This document shows positions 26,271 to 34,904 of a stretch of 64,000 nucleotides of DNA, piece after piece. Origin of the DNA: Fluviibacter phosphoraccumulans (GTDB lineage: Bacteria; Pseudomonadota; Gammaproteobacteria; Burkholderiales; Rhodocyclaceae); assembly GCF_016110345.1 (NCBI RefSeq), contig NZ_AP019011.1:62001-126000 (forward strand), given 5' to 3'. The position numbers were made by a program, and so were the translations under genes. Under the pieces are notes generated by a model. It saw nothing but the letters and a program-made list of their open reading frames with translations, was not told the DNA's origin and did no database searches. How positions within the stretch are numbered: the first letter of the stretch is position 1; each line of letters starts with the position of its first letter.

Positions 26271-27602
26271 ATGGGACGGCGTTCACTATCGCAAAAGCTG
26301 ACGGTGTGGATGAATGGCATCCAGGTTGGCGTTTGGGAGATCTTGCGTCAAGGTGAGCGCTTTACCTATGCGGATGCGTGGATTTCCAATGCGCAGGGAC
26401 GCCCGCTGTCTTTGTCGCTCCCATTCGTGCCGGGTAATGCGCCGTATCAAGGCGAGGAGGTTGGTTATTATTTTGACAACCTTTTGCCGGACAGCGATGC
26501 AATCCGTCGTCGTTTGGCGCAGCGTTATCAGGCAAACGGAACAGATGCGTTTCAACTGCTGGCAAAGATTGGTCGTGATTGCGTTGGTGCACTTCAATTT
26601 TTGCCTGAGGGCGAGATGCCAACCGATGTTGATCAGATACAGGGCAGACCTCTAAGCGAAGCAGAGATTGCGCAACATCTTCGACGCGTGTCGACTGATA
26701 CGATGCTGGGGCAGGTTGAGCTTGACGATGGTCTGAGGCTGTCGATTGCTGGTGCACAGGAAAAGACGGCCTTTTTGCGGCATAAGGGGCAATGGCTGCT
26801 ACCGCAGGGCAGCACACCAACAACACATATCTTTAAGTTGCCACTGGGATTGGTAGGGCATATGCAGGCGGATATGCGCACCTCGGTTGAGAATGAGTGG
26901 CTGTGTTCAAAAATTATGGCGACTTATGGTGTTCCGATTGCCTCATGTGAGATTGCATCTTTTGAAGATCAGAAGGCGCTGGTCGTAGCGCGTTTTGACC
27001 GCAAAATATCAACAGACGGGCGATGGATCGTTCGTCTTCCTCAAGAAGATTTTTGCCAAGCCATGGGGACCTCGCCGCTACATAAGTATCAAGCCGATGG
27101 TGGGCCGAGTATTACTTCGTCTATGAACCTATTGCTGGGTTCCGAAAACAAGGACGAAGATCGACGTAATTTTTTTAAGACGCAGATTCTATTCTGGCTA
27201 TTGGCAGCCACTGATGGCCATGGAAAGAATTTCAGCATCGCGCATCTGCCGGGTGGGGCATATCGCGCCACCCCCATTTACGATGTGTTATCAGCGCACC
27301 CGGTATTAGGATCGGGTAAAAACAAGATTCCGTATCAGAAAGCCAAGATGGCGATGGCCGTGCGCGGCTCAATGAACCATTACCTGATTGATAAGATCCA
27401 GCGGCGTCATTGGATCTCTCAGGGGCAACAGGTTGGCCTAAGTGCTGAGATGACCGAAGCACTGATTGAAGAAGTGATTAGTCAAACGGATACCGTGATT
27501 GATCGTGTCAGCCAGTTGCTGCCAGTAGATTTTCCGTTAGATATCGCCGAAGCGATCTTCGAGGGAATGAAGAAGCAGCGTCTTAAGTTGGCGAACGATT
27601 GA
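26271..27602 (+). CDS. hipA: HipA-family serine/threonine kinase toxin
   Basis: HipA kinases stop growth by phosphorylating a target, glutamyl-tRNA synthetase in E. coli. This 443-residue protein has the N-terminal HipA couple domain, the SIAGAQEKTAF loop (Ser159, equivalent to the autophosphorylated Ser), catalytic Asp315 and Asn320 in TDGHGKNFSI, and metal-binding Asp338 in YDVLSAHP. All key residues are present, so it should be active. Its true target is unknown. It forms a module with hipB downstream of tRNA-Met. Confidence 0.92.
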   Translation: MGRRSLSQKLTVWMNGIQVGVWEILRQGERFTYADAWISNAQGRPLSLSLPFVPGNAPYQGEEVGYYFDNLLPDSDAIRRRLAQRYQANGTDAFQLLAKIGRDCVGALQFLPEGEMPTDVDQIQGRPLSEAEIAQHLRRVSTDTMLGQVELDDGLRLSIAGAQEKTAFLRHKGQWLLPQGSTPTTHIFKLPLGLVGHMQADMRTSVENEWLCSKIMATYGVPIASCEIASFEDQKALVVARFDRKISTDGRWIVRLPQEDFCQAMGTSPLHKYQADGGPSITSSMNLLLGSENKDEDRRNFFKTQILFWLLAATDGHGKNFSIAHLPGGAYRATPIYDVLSAHPVLGSGKNKIPYQKAKMAMAVRGSMNHYLIDKIQRRHWISQGQQVGLSAEMTEALIEEVISQTDTVIDRVSQLLPVDFPLDIAEAIFEGMKKQRLKLAND

Positions 27603-27636
27603 TAAATCCTGAGCGGCATTCTTTGAAAAGGTCTAC

Positions 27637-27780
27637 CTAAAACAGGGACGATCGTAGCCAAAAGCGGTGCTGAGGAGGTTGACTTTTCATTTCCGCCAGC
27701 AAGGCTGGGTTGGCAAGGCGTTTCTTTACATTTTGGGCCGTCTCATCTAACGTCTGCAAGTCTACAAGTTTTAACGCCTT
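27637..27780 (-). pseudogene. Possible C-terminal remnant of a lost gene
   Basis: On the minus strand a 47-codon frame without an ATG runs between an in-frame TAA and a TAG. It reads, in part, LQTLDETAQNVKKRLANP and HRFWLRSSLF. The amino-acid make-up looks protein-like, but the frame is short and I recognise no family. A TTG start would give about 38 residues. It sits between hipA and the DUF4239 gene, consistent with debris of a rearrangement. Confidence 0.3.
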
Positions 27781-27802
27781 TTAAGTGAGGGGCATTGGTT
27801 TT

Positions 27803-28618
27803 ATGAATTTCGGCCTGCAAGAGTTTGTTCCTATCATCGGATACATACCGATAGCGATCGCGCTGACCGCTTCATTTGCGCTTCTGACGTACTGGGTATT
27901 AATCCATTCTCCCTTGGCTTCATGGTTCTCCAAGGAAGAGGTTGTGCCACCGTTTTTTTCCTACGCAGCGATTATTTTTGCGCTATTTGCCGCGATGATT
28001 GCATCCGACATATGGGGTCGCTACAAAGATGCTTCTGCAGCAGCAGTATTGGAGGCGAGTGCGGTTAGGAGTCTTTTGATAACGGCAGCTTATGTAGACC
28101 CTGTCGATGCCAATGCGATCAGAGAATCGGTTGCAGGCTATGTGCATGTTGTCCTTAATGAAGAGTGGCCAGCAATGAAGGCCATGAATGCTGAACACAA
28201 GGACGCCGCATCAGGCGCTTTAAATCAACTGACATCGGTTGTTCTAGGCGCTATGTTGAACAAGCCGCAAGCTAGGCCTTTTGAGGCGAGACTGCAACAA
28301 GCAATCGACACGATAAGATCTTCAAGACTGACACGGTTATCCTATGCGTTTGACCCAGTGCAATATGGCAAGTGGCGTGCGCTGGTGCTGTTTGGGTTTC
28401 TCACGATTTTTTCTGTGGGTCTTTGCCACGTGCGAAAACCGCGTGCGATGAAAGTCGCTCTTGGTGTCACGGTAGCCGGTATTTTAATTACCACGAGCGT
28501 TCTGGCTAACCACCGCTCCCCGTATGCAGGTACTGACCCGGTAAAACCCGAGTTGCTGAAAGAGTCGCTCCATTTGCTAGAGCTTAAAAATTATCAGATA
28601 TCTAAAGGCCTCCAATGA
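27803..28618 (+). CDS. Bestrophin-like (DUF4239) membrane protein
   Basis: The protein is about 271 residues and has four predicted membrane helices: two near the N-terminus (about 8-36 and 48-70), then a soluble helical segment with EASAVRSLL and VHVVLNEEWPAM, and two near the C-terminus (about 190-210 and 217-236). This pattern matches the DUF4239/bestrophin-like domain, whose role is unknown but is suspected to be ion conduction. I chose ATG 27803 with GAGGGG upstream; a GTG at 27785 would add six residues. Its stop overlaps the EF-hand gene by four bases, in a run ending with selD and mnmH. Confidence 0.75.
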   Translation: MNFGLQEFVPIIGYIPIAIALTASFALLTYWVLIHSPLASWFSKEEVVPPFFSYAAIIFALFAAMIASDIWGRYKDASAAAVLEASAVRSLLITAAYVDPVDANAIRESVAGYVHVVLNEEWPAMKAMNAEHKDAASGALNQLTSVVLGAMLNKPQARPFEARLQQAIDTIRSSRLTRLSYAFDPVQYGKWRALVLFGFLTIFSVGLCHVRKPRAMKVALGVTVAGILITTSVLANHRSPYAGTDPVKPELLKESLHLLELKNYQISKGLQ

Positions 28619-28878
28619 GAAAGCAACAGTTGATTCAACCAGTTTTTATCGCATTGCTTTTATTGGTAGGTGCACCTGCTGCATCCGGGCAGGAGTCGTT
28701 TAGAGATCGCCAGATTGATGCCAGGTTTGCCGCAGCCGATAAAAACCAGGATGGTAAGTTGACGCTGGAAGAGGCTCAGGCGGGTATGCCCAAGGTGGCC
28801 GCTAATTTTGACAAGATTGATACGCAGAAGCGTGGGTATGTCACACTTGACCAGATTAAGGCGGCTGCGGCTCGATGA
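28615..28878 (+). CDS. Small secreted EF-hand protein
   Basis: The 87-residue protein has a signal peptide (about 1-25, ending APAASG) with no lipobox Cys, so it should be periplasmic. One canonical EF-hand loop, DKNQDGKLTLEE (Asp42, Asn44, Asp46, Thr50, Glu53), should bind calcium. A second loop, DTQKRGYVTLDQ, has lost most ligands. It overlaps the DUF4239 gene and selD by four bases each (ATGA), implying coupled translation. A calcium-linked role with the membrane protein is inference. Confidence 0.82.
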   Translation: MRKQQLIQPVFIALLLLVGAPAASGQESFRDRQIDARFAAADKNQDGKLTLEEAQAGMPKVAANFDKIDTQKRGYVTLDQIKAAAAR

Positions 28879-29909
28879 CTGAACCAATTCGTCTAACGCA
28901 GTATAGCCACGGTGCGGGCTGCGGCTGCAAGATTTCTCCCAAGGTGCTGGATATTATTGTTGCCGGCAGTGGGCAACAGCATTTGGACCCACGGTTATGG
29001 GTAGGTAATGCTTCGCGCGATGATGCGGCGGTTTACGCCATTGATGAAGAACGTGGCGTGGTTTCGACCACCGACTTCTTCATGCCGATTGTGGATGACC
29101 CCTTTGATTTTGGGCGCATTGCAGCAACCAATGCCATCAGCGATATCTACGCGATGGGGGGTACGCCATTGATGGCGATTGCCATTCTGGGGTGGCCGGT
29201 GAATGTGCTGCCGCCTGAAGTGGCACGCGAGGTGGTGCGAGGCGGTCGCAGTGTTTGCGAAGCGGCGGGTATTCCTTTGGCCGGGGGACACTCGATTGAC
29301 GCTCCTGAGCCGATCTTCGGGCTGGCAGTTACGGGGCTGGTTGAAAAACAGCACATGAAACGCAATGACACGGCCGAGGCCGGTTGTCGCCTTTATCTCA
29401 CCAAGCCTTTAGGCGTGGGGATTTTGACCACGGCTGAAAAGCGCGGTTTGCTGGAACCGGCGCACGTGCATGTGGCGCGTGACTGTATGACGCAGTTGAA
29501 TAAGGTCGGTGCAGCGTTTGGTAAGTTGCCGCAGGTGCTGGCCATGACGGATGTCACGGGTTTTGGTTTGCTCGGGCACTTGGTCGAGATGGCCGACGGC
29601 AGTGGCCTCACCGCTGAGCTGGATGCTGCTGCAGTGCCCGTGCTTCCCGGGGTTGCGCAGTATCTTGCTGCCGGATGTGTGCCCGGGGGCACGCTGCGTA
29701 ATTTTGATAGTTATGGCGCGCGAATTTCAGCCTTGAGCGACGACCAAAAGCACTTGCTGTGTGATCCTCAGACCAGTGGTGGGTTGTTGGTCGCGGTTAC
29801 GCCGGCAGGTGAGGCCGCATTTTTGGCTTTGGCGCAGCAGGCGGGGTTTGATCTTAAGCCTATTGGCCAGTTGGTCGCGCAGCAGGCGCAGGCGGTCGTT
29901 GTACGCTGA
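28875..29909 (+). CDS. selD: Selenide, water dikinase (selenophosphate synthetase)
   Basis: SelD makes selenophosphate from selenide and ATP, the selenium donor for selenocysteine and 2-selenouridine. The 344-residue protein has the catalytic GAGCGCK motif (Cys16 and Lys19, both Cys rather than selenocysteine), followed by GNASRDDAAVYAI and the AIRS-type domains. With mnmH overlapping by one base, the evident use here is tRNA selenation. No selA, selB or selC is in the window. Confidence 0.96.
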   Translation: MTEPIRLTQYSHGAGCGCKISPKVLDIIVAGSGQQHLDPRLWVGNASRDDAAVYAIDEERGVVSTTDFFMPIVDDPFDFGRIAATNAISDIYAMGGTPLMAIAILGWPVNVLPPEVAREVVRGGRSVCEAAGIPLAGGHSIDAPEPIFGLAVTGLVEKQHMKRNDTAEAGCRLYLTKPLGVGILTTAEKRGLLEPAHVHVARDCMTQLNKVGAAFGKLPQVLAMTDVTGFGLLGHLVEMADGSGLTAELDAAAVPVLPGVAQYLAAGCVPGGTLRNFDSYGARISALSDDQKHLLCDPQTSGGLLVAVTPAGEAAFLALAQQAGFDLKPIGQLVAQQAQAVVVR

Positions 29910-30997
29910 TGCGGCAGACAGTGAGCGACTATCGAGCGATATTGCTCAGTGGTGCGCCACTGATGGATACGCGTGCGCCCATTGAATTTGCGCGGGGGAG
30001 CGTTCCGGGGGCCGAAAATTTGCCACTGATGCTGGATGAAGAGCGGGTGCAGGTGGGTACCTGTTACAAGCACTCTGGACAAGATGCCGCCATCGCACTG
30101 GGCCACAGATTGGTATCGGGGGCCGTGCGAGAAAGTCGGATTGCGGCCTGGGCTGATTTTGCTCAACGGCACCCTGATGGCTATCTTTTTTGCTTCAGAG
30201 GTGGGCTCCGGTCACAGATTGTGCAGCGTTGGTTGGCCGAAGAAGCGGGGATTGACTACCCGCGTGTGGCGGGCGGTTATAAGGCCCTGCGCCAGTTTTT
30301 GATGGCGACGACAGAAACTACGCTGGCGCAGCGACCGCTGGTAGTGGTGGGTGGGATGACCGGTGTGGGCAAAACCGAGTTTCTGGCAACCTTGCCTAAT
30401 GCGGTGGATTTGGAAGGTTGTGCCAATCATCGTGGCTCCAGCTTTGGCAAGCGCGTGAGCGGCCAGCCGGCACAGATCGACTTTGAGCACCAGATTGCCA
30501 TTCGTTTACTACGGCTCGAAGATCGCCAGCCAAGCCCACTGATTGTTGAGGATGAAGGGCTTTTCATTGGTCAGTGCGCTTTGCCGGAGCCACTGCATAA
30601 GAAAATGGGTGCAGCGCCGGTGATCTGGCTGGAAGATCGCTTTGAAAACAGGGTGCGCCGTATTTTGCAGGATTATGTGGTCGATCAGCTGGTTGACCAT
30701 CAGGCTTTGTACGGGGCGCAAGAGGGGTTTGACCGCTTTGCAGCGCATCTGAAACTCAGTTTGTTCAATATCCATAAGCGCCTGGGCGGGGAGCGCTACC
30801 AGCGGGCATTGGCCATGCTGTCGGATGCGTTGGCCGATCAGCGGGCCACCGGCGCGGTGGACGGCCACGGTTTATGGATCCGTTTGTTGCTGTGCGAATA
30901 TTACGACCCCATGTACGCGCATCAGAAAGCCAGTAAAGCGGGCCGAATCCTGACGAGTGGCGATGCTGCTGCATTGCATCAGTTTTTGCTTAAATGA
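29909..30997 (+). CDS. mnmH: tRNA 2-selenouridine synthase
   Basis: MnmH (SelU) replaces sulfur by selenium at U34 of tRNAs for Lys, Glu and Gln, through a geranylated intermediate. The 362-residue protein has an N-terminal rhodanese domain with catalytic Cys95 in CFRGGLRS and a C-terminal P-loop domain (GGMTGVGKTE, 148-157). Its ATG overlaps the selD TGA by one base, so expression is tied to its selenium supplier. Confidence 0.95.
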   Translation: MRQTVSDYRAILLSGAPLMDTRAPIEFARGSVPGAENLPLMLDEERVQVGTCYKHSGQDAAIALGHRLVSGAVRESRIAAWADFAQRHPDGYLFCFRGGLRSQIVQRWLAEEAGIDYPRVAGGYKALRQFLMATTETTLAQRPLVVVGGMTGVGKTEFLATLPNAVDLEGCANHRGSSFGKRVSGQPAQIDFEHQIAIRLLRLEDRQPSPLIVEDEGLFIGQCALPEPLHKKMGAAPVIWLEDRFENRVRRILQDYVVDQLVDHQALYGAQEGFDRFAAHLKLSLFNIHKRLGGERYQRALAMLSDALADQRATGAVDGHGLWIRLLLCEYYDPMYAHQKASKAGRILTSGDAAALHQFLLK

Positions 30998-31001
30998 CAA
31001 A

Positions 31002-31035
31002 TTGTCATAATTCGGTAACGTTAGACCCCTAGACT
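31002..31035 (+). promoter_or_regulatory. Pho box and -10 element of pstS
   Basis: TTGTCAT (31002-31008), spacer AATT, and CGGTAAC (31013-31019) resemble the PhoB repeat CTGTCAT-N4-CTGTCAY. The first half is strong, the second partial. TAGACT (31030-31035), a plausible -10 element, starts ten bases after the box, the normal distance in PhoB-activated promoters that lack a -35. PhoB is encoded in this window. Confidence 0.55.
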
Positions 31036-31101
31036 CAAGCCTGTTGCAATTCTAAGTGTCTTTGCCGGTCGATGTACCGGTCAATTACTGGAGTCTGATC
31101 G

Positions 31102-32148
31102 ATGAACGTTTCTGTAAATAAACTTGTAGCAGGTTTGCTGGTGTCGGCAGGCCTGGTTGCTGGCGCTAATGCGGCCCAGCTCACAGGCGCTGGCGCGACT
31201 TTCCCAGCACCAATGTACGCCAAGTGGGCCGAGGCTTATAAGGCACAGACCGGCACGACAATGAATTACCAAGCCATTGGCTCGGGTGGCGGCGTCAAGC
31301 AGATCATGGCCAAGACGGTTGATTTTGGTGCGAGTGATGACCCTGTTCCCGCAGCAGATCTGGAAAAGAATGGCCTGGCTCAGTTTCCGGCAATTATCGG
31401 CGGTGTGGTGCCGGTAGCCAATATCCCGGGTATCGCCCCAGGTCAGCTGAAGCTAAACAACGACGTGCTGTCGGACATTTTCCGCGCCAAGGTCACCAAG
31501 TGGAACGATCCGGCCATCGCCTCGGTTAACCCGGGTATTAAGCTGCCGGATACCGCGATTACCGTGGTCTATCGTTCGGATTCATCGGGTACGACGGCTG
31601 TCTTTACGGATTTCCTGGCACAAGTGTCTTCAGGCTTCAAAGGGGTGGTTGGTTCGGGTAAAACGGTCAACTGGCCAGCCGGTGTGGGCGGTAAGGGCAA
31701 TGCGGGTGTGGCGGCTAACGTGACCAAGATCGACGGCGCCATTGGCTATGTCGAATACGCTTACGCCAAGCAGAACAAAATGACCCATTTGTCGCTGATC
31801 AATAAGGATGGCAAGGCTGTTCAGCCGAATGAAGCCAGCTTCAGTGCTGCGGCTGCCAAGGCCAACTGGGCCGGTACGCCTAACTTTGCGGTGAACCTGA
31901 ATAATCAGCCCGGTGCTGGTTCGTGGCCAATTACTTCGGCATCGTTCATTCTGATGTACAAGAAAGCCGAGAAGCCAGAGCAAAGCGCCGAAGTCCTGAA
32001 GTTCTTTAACTGGGCGCTGACCAAAGGCCAGAAGATGGCAACCGATCTGGACTACGTGCCGCTGCCAGACAACGCTGTTAAAGCGATTGTTAAGAGCTGG
32101 GCTGACATCAAGAGCCCAGACGGCAAGCCAGTCTTTGTTGCCAAGTAA
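31102..32148 (+). CDS. pstS: Phosphate ABC transporter substrate-binding protein
   Basis: PstS captures phosphate in the periplasm for the PstCAB transporter. The 348-residue precursor has a signal peptide (about 1-24, cut after ANA) and mature sequence AQLTGAGATFPAPMYAKW, with the phosphate-binding loops IGSGGGVKQI and YRSDSSGTT. Length is standard. It leads pstSCAB and is preceded by a Pho-box-like promoter. Confidence 0.97.
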   Translation: MNVSVNKLVAGLLVSAGLVAGANAAQLTGAGATFPAPMYAKWAEAYKAQTGTTMNYQAIGSGGGVKQIMAKTVDFGASDDPVPAADLEKNGLAQFPAIIGGVVPVANIPGIAPGQLKLNNDVLSDIFRAKVTKWNDPAIASVNPGIKLPDTAITVVYRSDSSGTTAVFTDFLAQVSSGFKGVVGSGKTVNWPAGVGGKGNAGVAANVTKIDGAIGYVEYAYAKQNKMTHLSLINKDGKAVQPNEASFSAAAAKANWAGTPNFAVNLNNQPGAGSWPITSASFILMYKKAEKPEQSAEVLKFFNWALTKGQKMATDLDYVPLPDNAVKAIVKSWADIKSPDGKPVFVAK

Positions 32149-32226
32149 TCATCGATCTCTCTAAGTATTGTTGTCACCAGATGCAGCCGACTCGGGTCGG
32201 CTGCATCATCTAGAGCAGGGTACCCG

Positions 32227-33210
32227 ATGTCTGAAAATATGATCGAAATCAAAGAGGATGTGCAGGCTGCTATGCAGCGGCAGGCAGAAAAATCTGCGAA
32301 ATTCCTCCGTCAGGATAAGATTTTTGCGGCGATTACATTGAGCTTTGCCACGCTGGTGCTCTTGGTTCTTTTCGGTATTCTTGTATCGCTCGTGGTACAG
32401 GCCTGGCCCGCGTTTGAAGAATTTGGCCTCAGCTTTTTTTACAGCACCACCTGGAGTCCTACCGACGGTCAATTCGGTGCAGGGATTGCGGTCTGGGGTA
32501 CGTTAGTCACGTCGCTGATTGCACTGGCCGTGGGTGTGCCGATCAGCTTTGGTATTGCCATGTTCCTGACCGAGTCTTGCCCGGTCTGGTTGCGTCGCCC
32601 ACTGGGGACAGCCATTGAACTGCTGGCCGGTGTGCCGTCGATTATTTATGGCTTCTGGGGCTTGTTTATTTTTGCCCCCATCATTCAAGAATACGTTCAG
32701 CCCTGGATGATTCGTTGGTTAGGTGAACCATTTTTTGCCGGTCCGCCGTTGGGTCTGGGTATTTTTACGGCTGGCTTGGTGTTAGCACTGATGATTATTC
32801 CGTTCATTGCTTCGGTGATGCGCGATGTTTTTGAAACGGTACCAGGTGTACTTAAAGAGTCAGCCTACGGTATTGGTTGTACGCGCTGGGAGGTGGTTGA
32901 GAACATTGTGCTGCCTTACACGCGTGTTGGGGTGATCGGCGGCGTGATGCTCGGCCTGGGCCGCGCACTGGGCGAAACCATGGCGGTGACTTTTGTCATT
33001 GGTAACGCCAATCGTTTTTCGCTCAATCTTTTTGCACCAGGCAATTCGATTGCCTCAACGTTGGCCAATGAGTTTGCGGAAGCCGACCCGATGTTGCATA
33101 TTCCCGCGCTTTTTGGCCTGGGCTTGATTCTCTTCATTATCACCTTTGTGGTGCTGGCGGTTTCGGAGTGGCTCATCAAGCAGGGCGCCAAGAAAGCCGG
33201 AGGTCACTAA
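32227..33210 (+). CDS. pstC: Phosphate ABC transporter permease PstC
   Basis: PstC is one of two inner-membrane channel subunits of the high-affinity phosphate transporter. The 327-residue protein has about six membrane segments and the ABC-permease coupling loop ESAYGIGCTRWEVVENIVLPYTRVGVIGG followed by GRALGETMAVTFVIGN. The pstS stop lies 78 bases upstream and pstA begins two bases after its stop. Confidence 0.95.
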   Translation: MSENMIEIKEDVQAAMQRQAEKSAKFLRQDKIFAAITLSFATLVLLVLFGILVSLVVQAWPAFEEFGLSFFYSTTWSPTDGQFGAGIAVWGTLVTSLIALAVGVPISFGIAMFLTESCPVWLRRPLGTAIELLAGVPSIIYGFWGLFIFAPIIQEYVQPWMIRWLGEPFFAGPPLGLGIFTAGLVLALMIIPFIASVMRDVFETVPGVLKESAYGIGCTRWEVVENIVLPYTRVGVIGGVMLGLGRALGETMAVTFVIGNANRFSLNLFAPGNSIASTLANEFAEADPMLHIPALFGLGLILFIITFVVLAVSEWLIKQGAKKAGGH

Positions 33211-33211
33211 A

Positions 33212-34057
33212 ATGGATACACGCTACCAAAAACGTAAGCTGATCAATGGAATAAGTACGGTCTTATCTGGCTTGGCCGTTTGCATCGGCTTACTGGGTTT
33301 GATCTGGATTCTGGCGACGCTCTTTATCAAGGGTGTGCCTGCCATGAATTGGGCCTTCTTTACGGAGTCCACGCCGGCACCGGGTTCTGAAGGCGGTGGT
33401 ATGGCCAACGCCATTGTGGGTAGTCTGCTGATCGTGGGGCTGACGACCATTGTGTCGACGCCGATCGGAATTCTGGCGGGAATTTATCTGGCCGAGTTTG
33501 GCGATCGTTCTAAAGTGGCGGGCATTACACGTTTTGTTACAGACATTATGTTGTCGGCGCCATCGATTGTGATTGGCCTGTTTGTTTACGCATTGTTTGT
33601 GGCAACCACCAAGCACTTCTCTGGCTGGTCCGGCTCGGTTGCCTTGGCTCTGATTGCGGTGCCAGTGGTGGTGCGTACAACGGATAACATGCTGAAGCTG
33701 GTTCCGGGTAGCTTGCGAGAAGCGGCCTTTGCACTGGGTATGCCACGTTGGCGGGTGAGCCTGGATGTTTGTCTGCGTGCAGTTAAAGGCGGGGTGATTA
33801 CCGGGGTGCTGCTGGCGATTGCCCGTATTACCGGCGAAACCGCGCCGCTGTTGTTTACCGCGTTGAATAACCAGTTCTTCACCTGGAACATGAATGAGCC
33901 GATGGCTAATCTCCCGGTGACCATTTTTAACTTTGCGATGAGCCCCTATGAAAACTGGCAGGATCTTGCTTGGGGTGCGTCTGCCCTGATTGCCATCCTG
34001 GTTTTGATGCTGAATGTTTTTGCCCGCATCGCATTCCGAGAAAAAACTCAATCTTAA
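33212..34057 (+). CDS. pstA: Phosphate ABC transporter permease PstA
   Basis: PstA pairs with PstC to form the phosphate channel. The 281-residue protein has about six membrane segments and the coupling loop REAAFALGMPRWRVSLDV with GITGETAPL-type sequence (ARITGETAPLLFTA). I chose ATG 33212, which starts MDTRYQKRKLING; an upstream in-frame codon lies within pstC and gives no family sequence. pstB starts nine bases after its stop. Confidence 0.95.
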   Translation: MDTRYQKRKLINGISTVLSGLAVCIGLLGLIWILATLFIKGVPAMNWAFFTESTPAPGSEGGGMANAIVGSLLIVGLTTIVSTPIGILAGIYLAEFGDRSKVAGITRFVTDIMLSAPSIVIGLFVYALFVATTKHFSGWSGSVALALIAVPVVVRTTDNMLKLVPGSLREAAFALGMPRWRVSLDVCLRAVKGGVITGVLLAIARITGETAPLLFTALNNQFFTWNMNEPMANLPVTIFNFAMSPYENWQDLAWGASALIAILVLMLNVFARIAFREKTQS

Positions 34058-34066
34058 GAGGTCGTC

Positions 34067-34849
34067 ATGTCTGAATTTCTCTCCGATCAAGGCATTAATG
34101 CCGCGCTCAAAGTTCGTAACCTGGACTTTTACTACGGTGGCTTCAAAGGGCTGAAATCTGTTTCGATGGATATTGCCGAAAAGAAGGTCACTGCATTTAT
34201 TGGCCCGTCGGGTTGCGGTAAGTCAACCCTGTTGCGTACCTTCAACCGCATGTATGACCTGTATCCCGGTCAGCGTGCTGAAGGCGAAATCATTTTCCAC
34301 GGGAGCAACACCCTGGAAAAAGGTTATGACCTGAATCTGCTACGCGCGCGCGTGGGCATGGTCTTCCAAAAGCCGACACCCTTTCCGATGTCGATTTACG
34401 AGAACATTGCGTTCGGTGTTCGTCTGTACGAAAACCTGTCGCGTGCAGACATGGACAACCGTGTGCAGTGGGCGTTGGAGCAGGCAGCGCTGTGGACGGA
34501 AGCTAAAGATAAGCTGCATCAGAGCGGCCTGTCGCTATCGGGTGGCCAGCAGCAGCGCCTTTGCATTGCACGTGGCGTAGCGGTAAAGCCAGACGTGCTT
34601 TTGCTCGATGAACCTACCTCTGCGCTGGATCCGATTTCGACGGCGAAGATCGAAGAGCTGGTGTTCGAGTTGAAGAGCAGCTACACCATTGCTATCGTGA
34701 CGCACAACATGCAACAGGCCGCACGTGTTTCTGACTACACGGCCTATATGTATCTGGGTGAATTGATGGAGTTCGGTGTTACTGACGAGCTCTTTATGAA
34801 GCCAAAGCGCAAGGAAACCGAAGACTACATTACGGGTCGTTTCGGTTAA
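34067..34849 (+). CDS. pstB: Phosphate ABC transporter ATP-binding protein
   Basis: PstB powers phosphate import. The 260-residue ATPase has Walker A GPSGCGKSTLL, Q-loop VGMVFQKPTPFPMSIYEN, ABC signature LSGGQQQRL, Walker B VLLLDEPTSALDP and H-loop VTHNM. Length is standard. phoU, which usually follows pstB, is instead on the opposite strand about 2 kb away. Confidence 0.97.
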   Translation: MSEFLSDQGINAALKVRNLDFYYGGFKGLKSVSMDIAEKKVTAFIGPSGCGKSTLLRTFNRMYDLYPGQRAEGEIIFHGSNTLEKGYDLNLLRARVGMVFQKPTPFPMSIYENIAFGVRLYENLSRADMDNRVQWALEQAALWTEAKDKLHQSGLSLSGGQQQRLCIARGVAVKPDVLLLDEPTSALDPISTAKIEELVFELKSSYTIAIVTHNMQQAARVSDYTAYMYLGELMEFGVTDELFMKPKRKETEDYITGRFG

Positions 34850-34864
34850 TTCATGCTAACCAGT

Positions 34865-34904
34865 AGCGCGCCCTCGGCCAGTTTAAGATTGGTTGAGGCG
34901 CGCT
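34865..34904. terminator. Inverted repeat between convergent pstB and phoR
   Basis: AGCGCGCC (34865-34872) pairs with GGCGCGCT (34897-34904) across a 24-base loop. It overlaps the end of phoR and lies 16 bases after the pstB stop. It could slow transcription from both sides, but the loop is long and T-runs are short. Confidence 0.4.
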
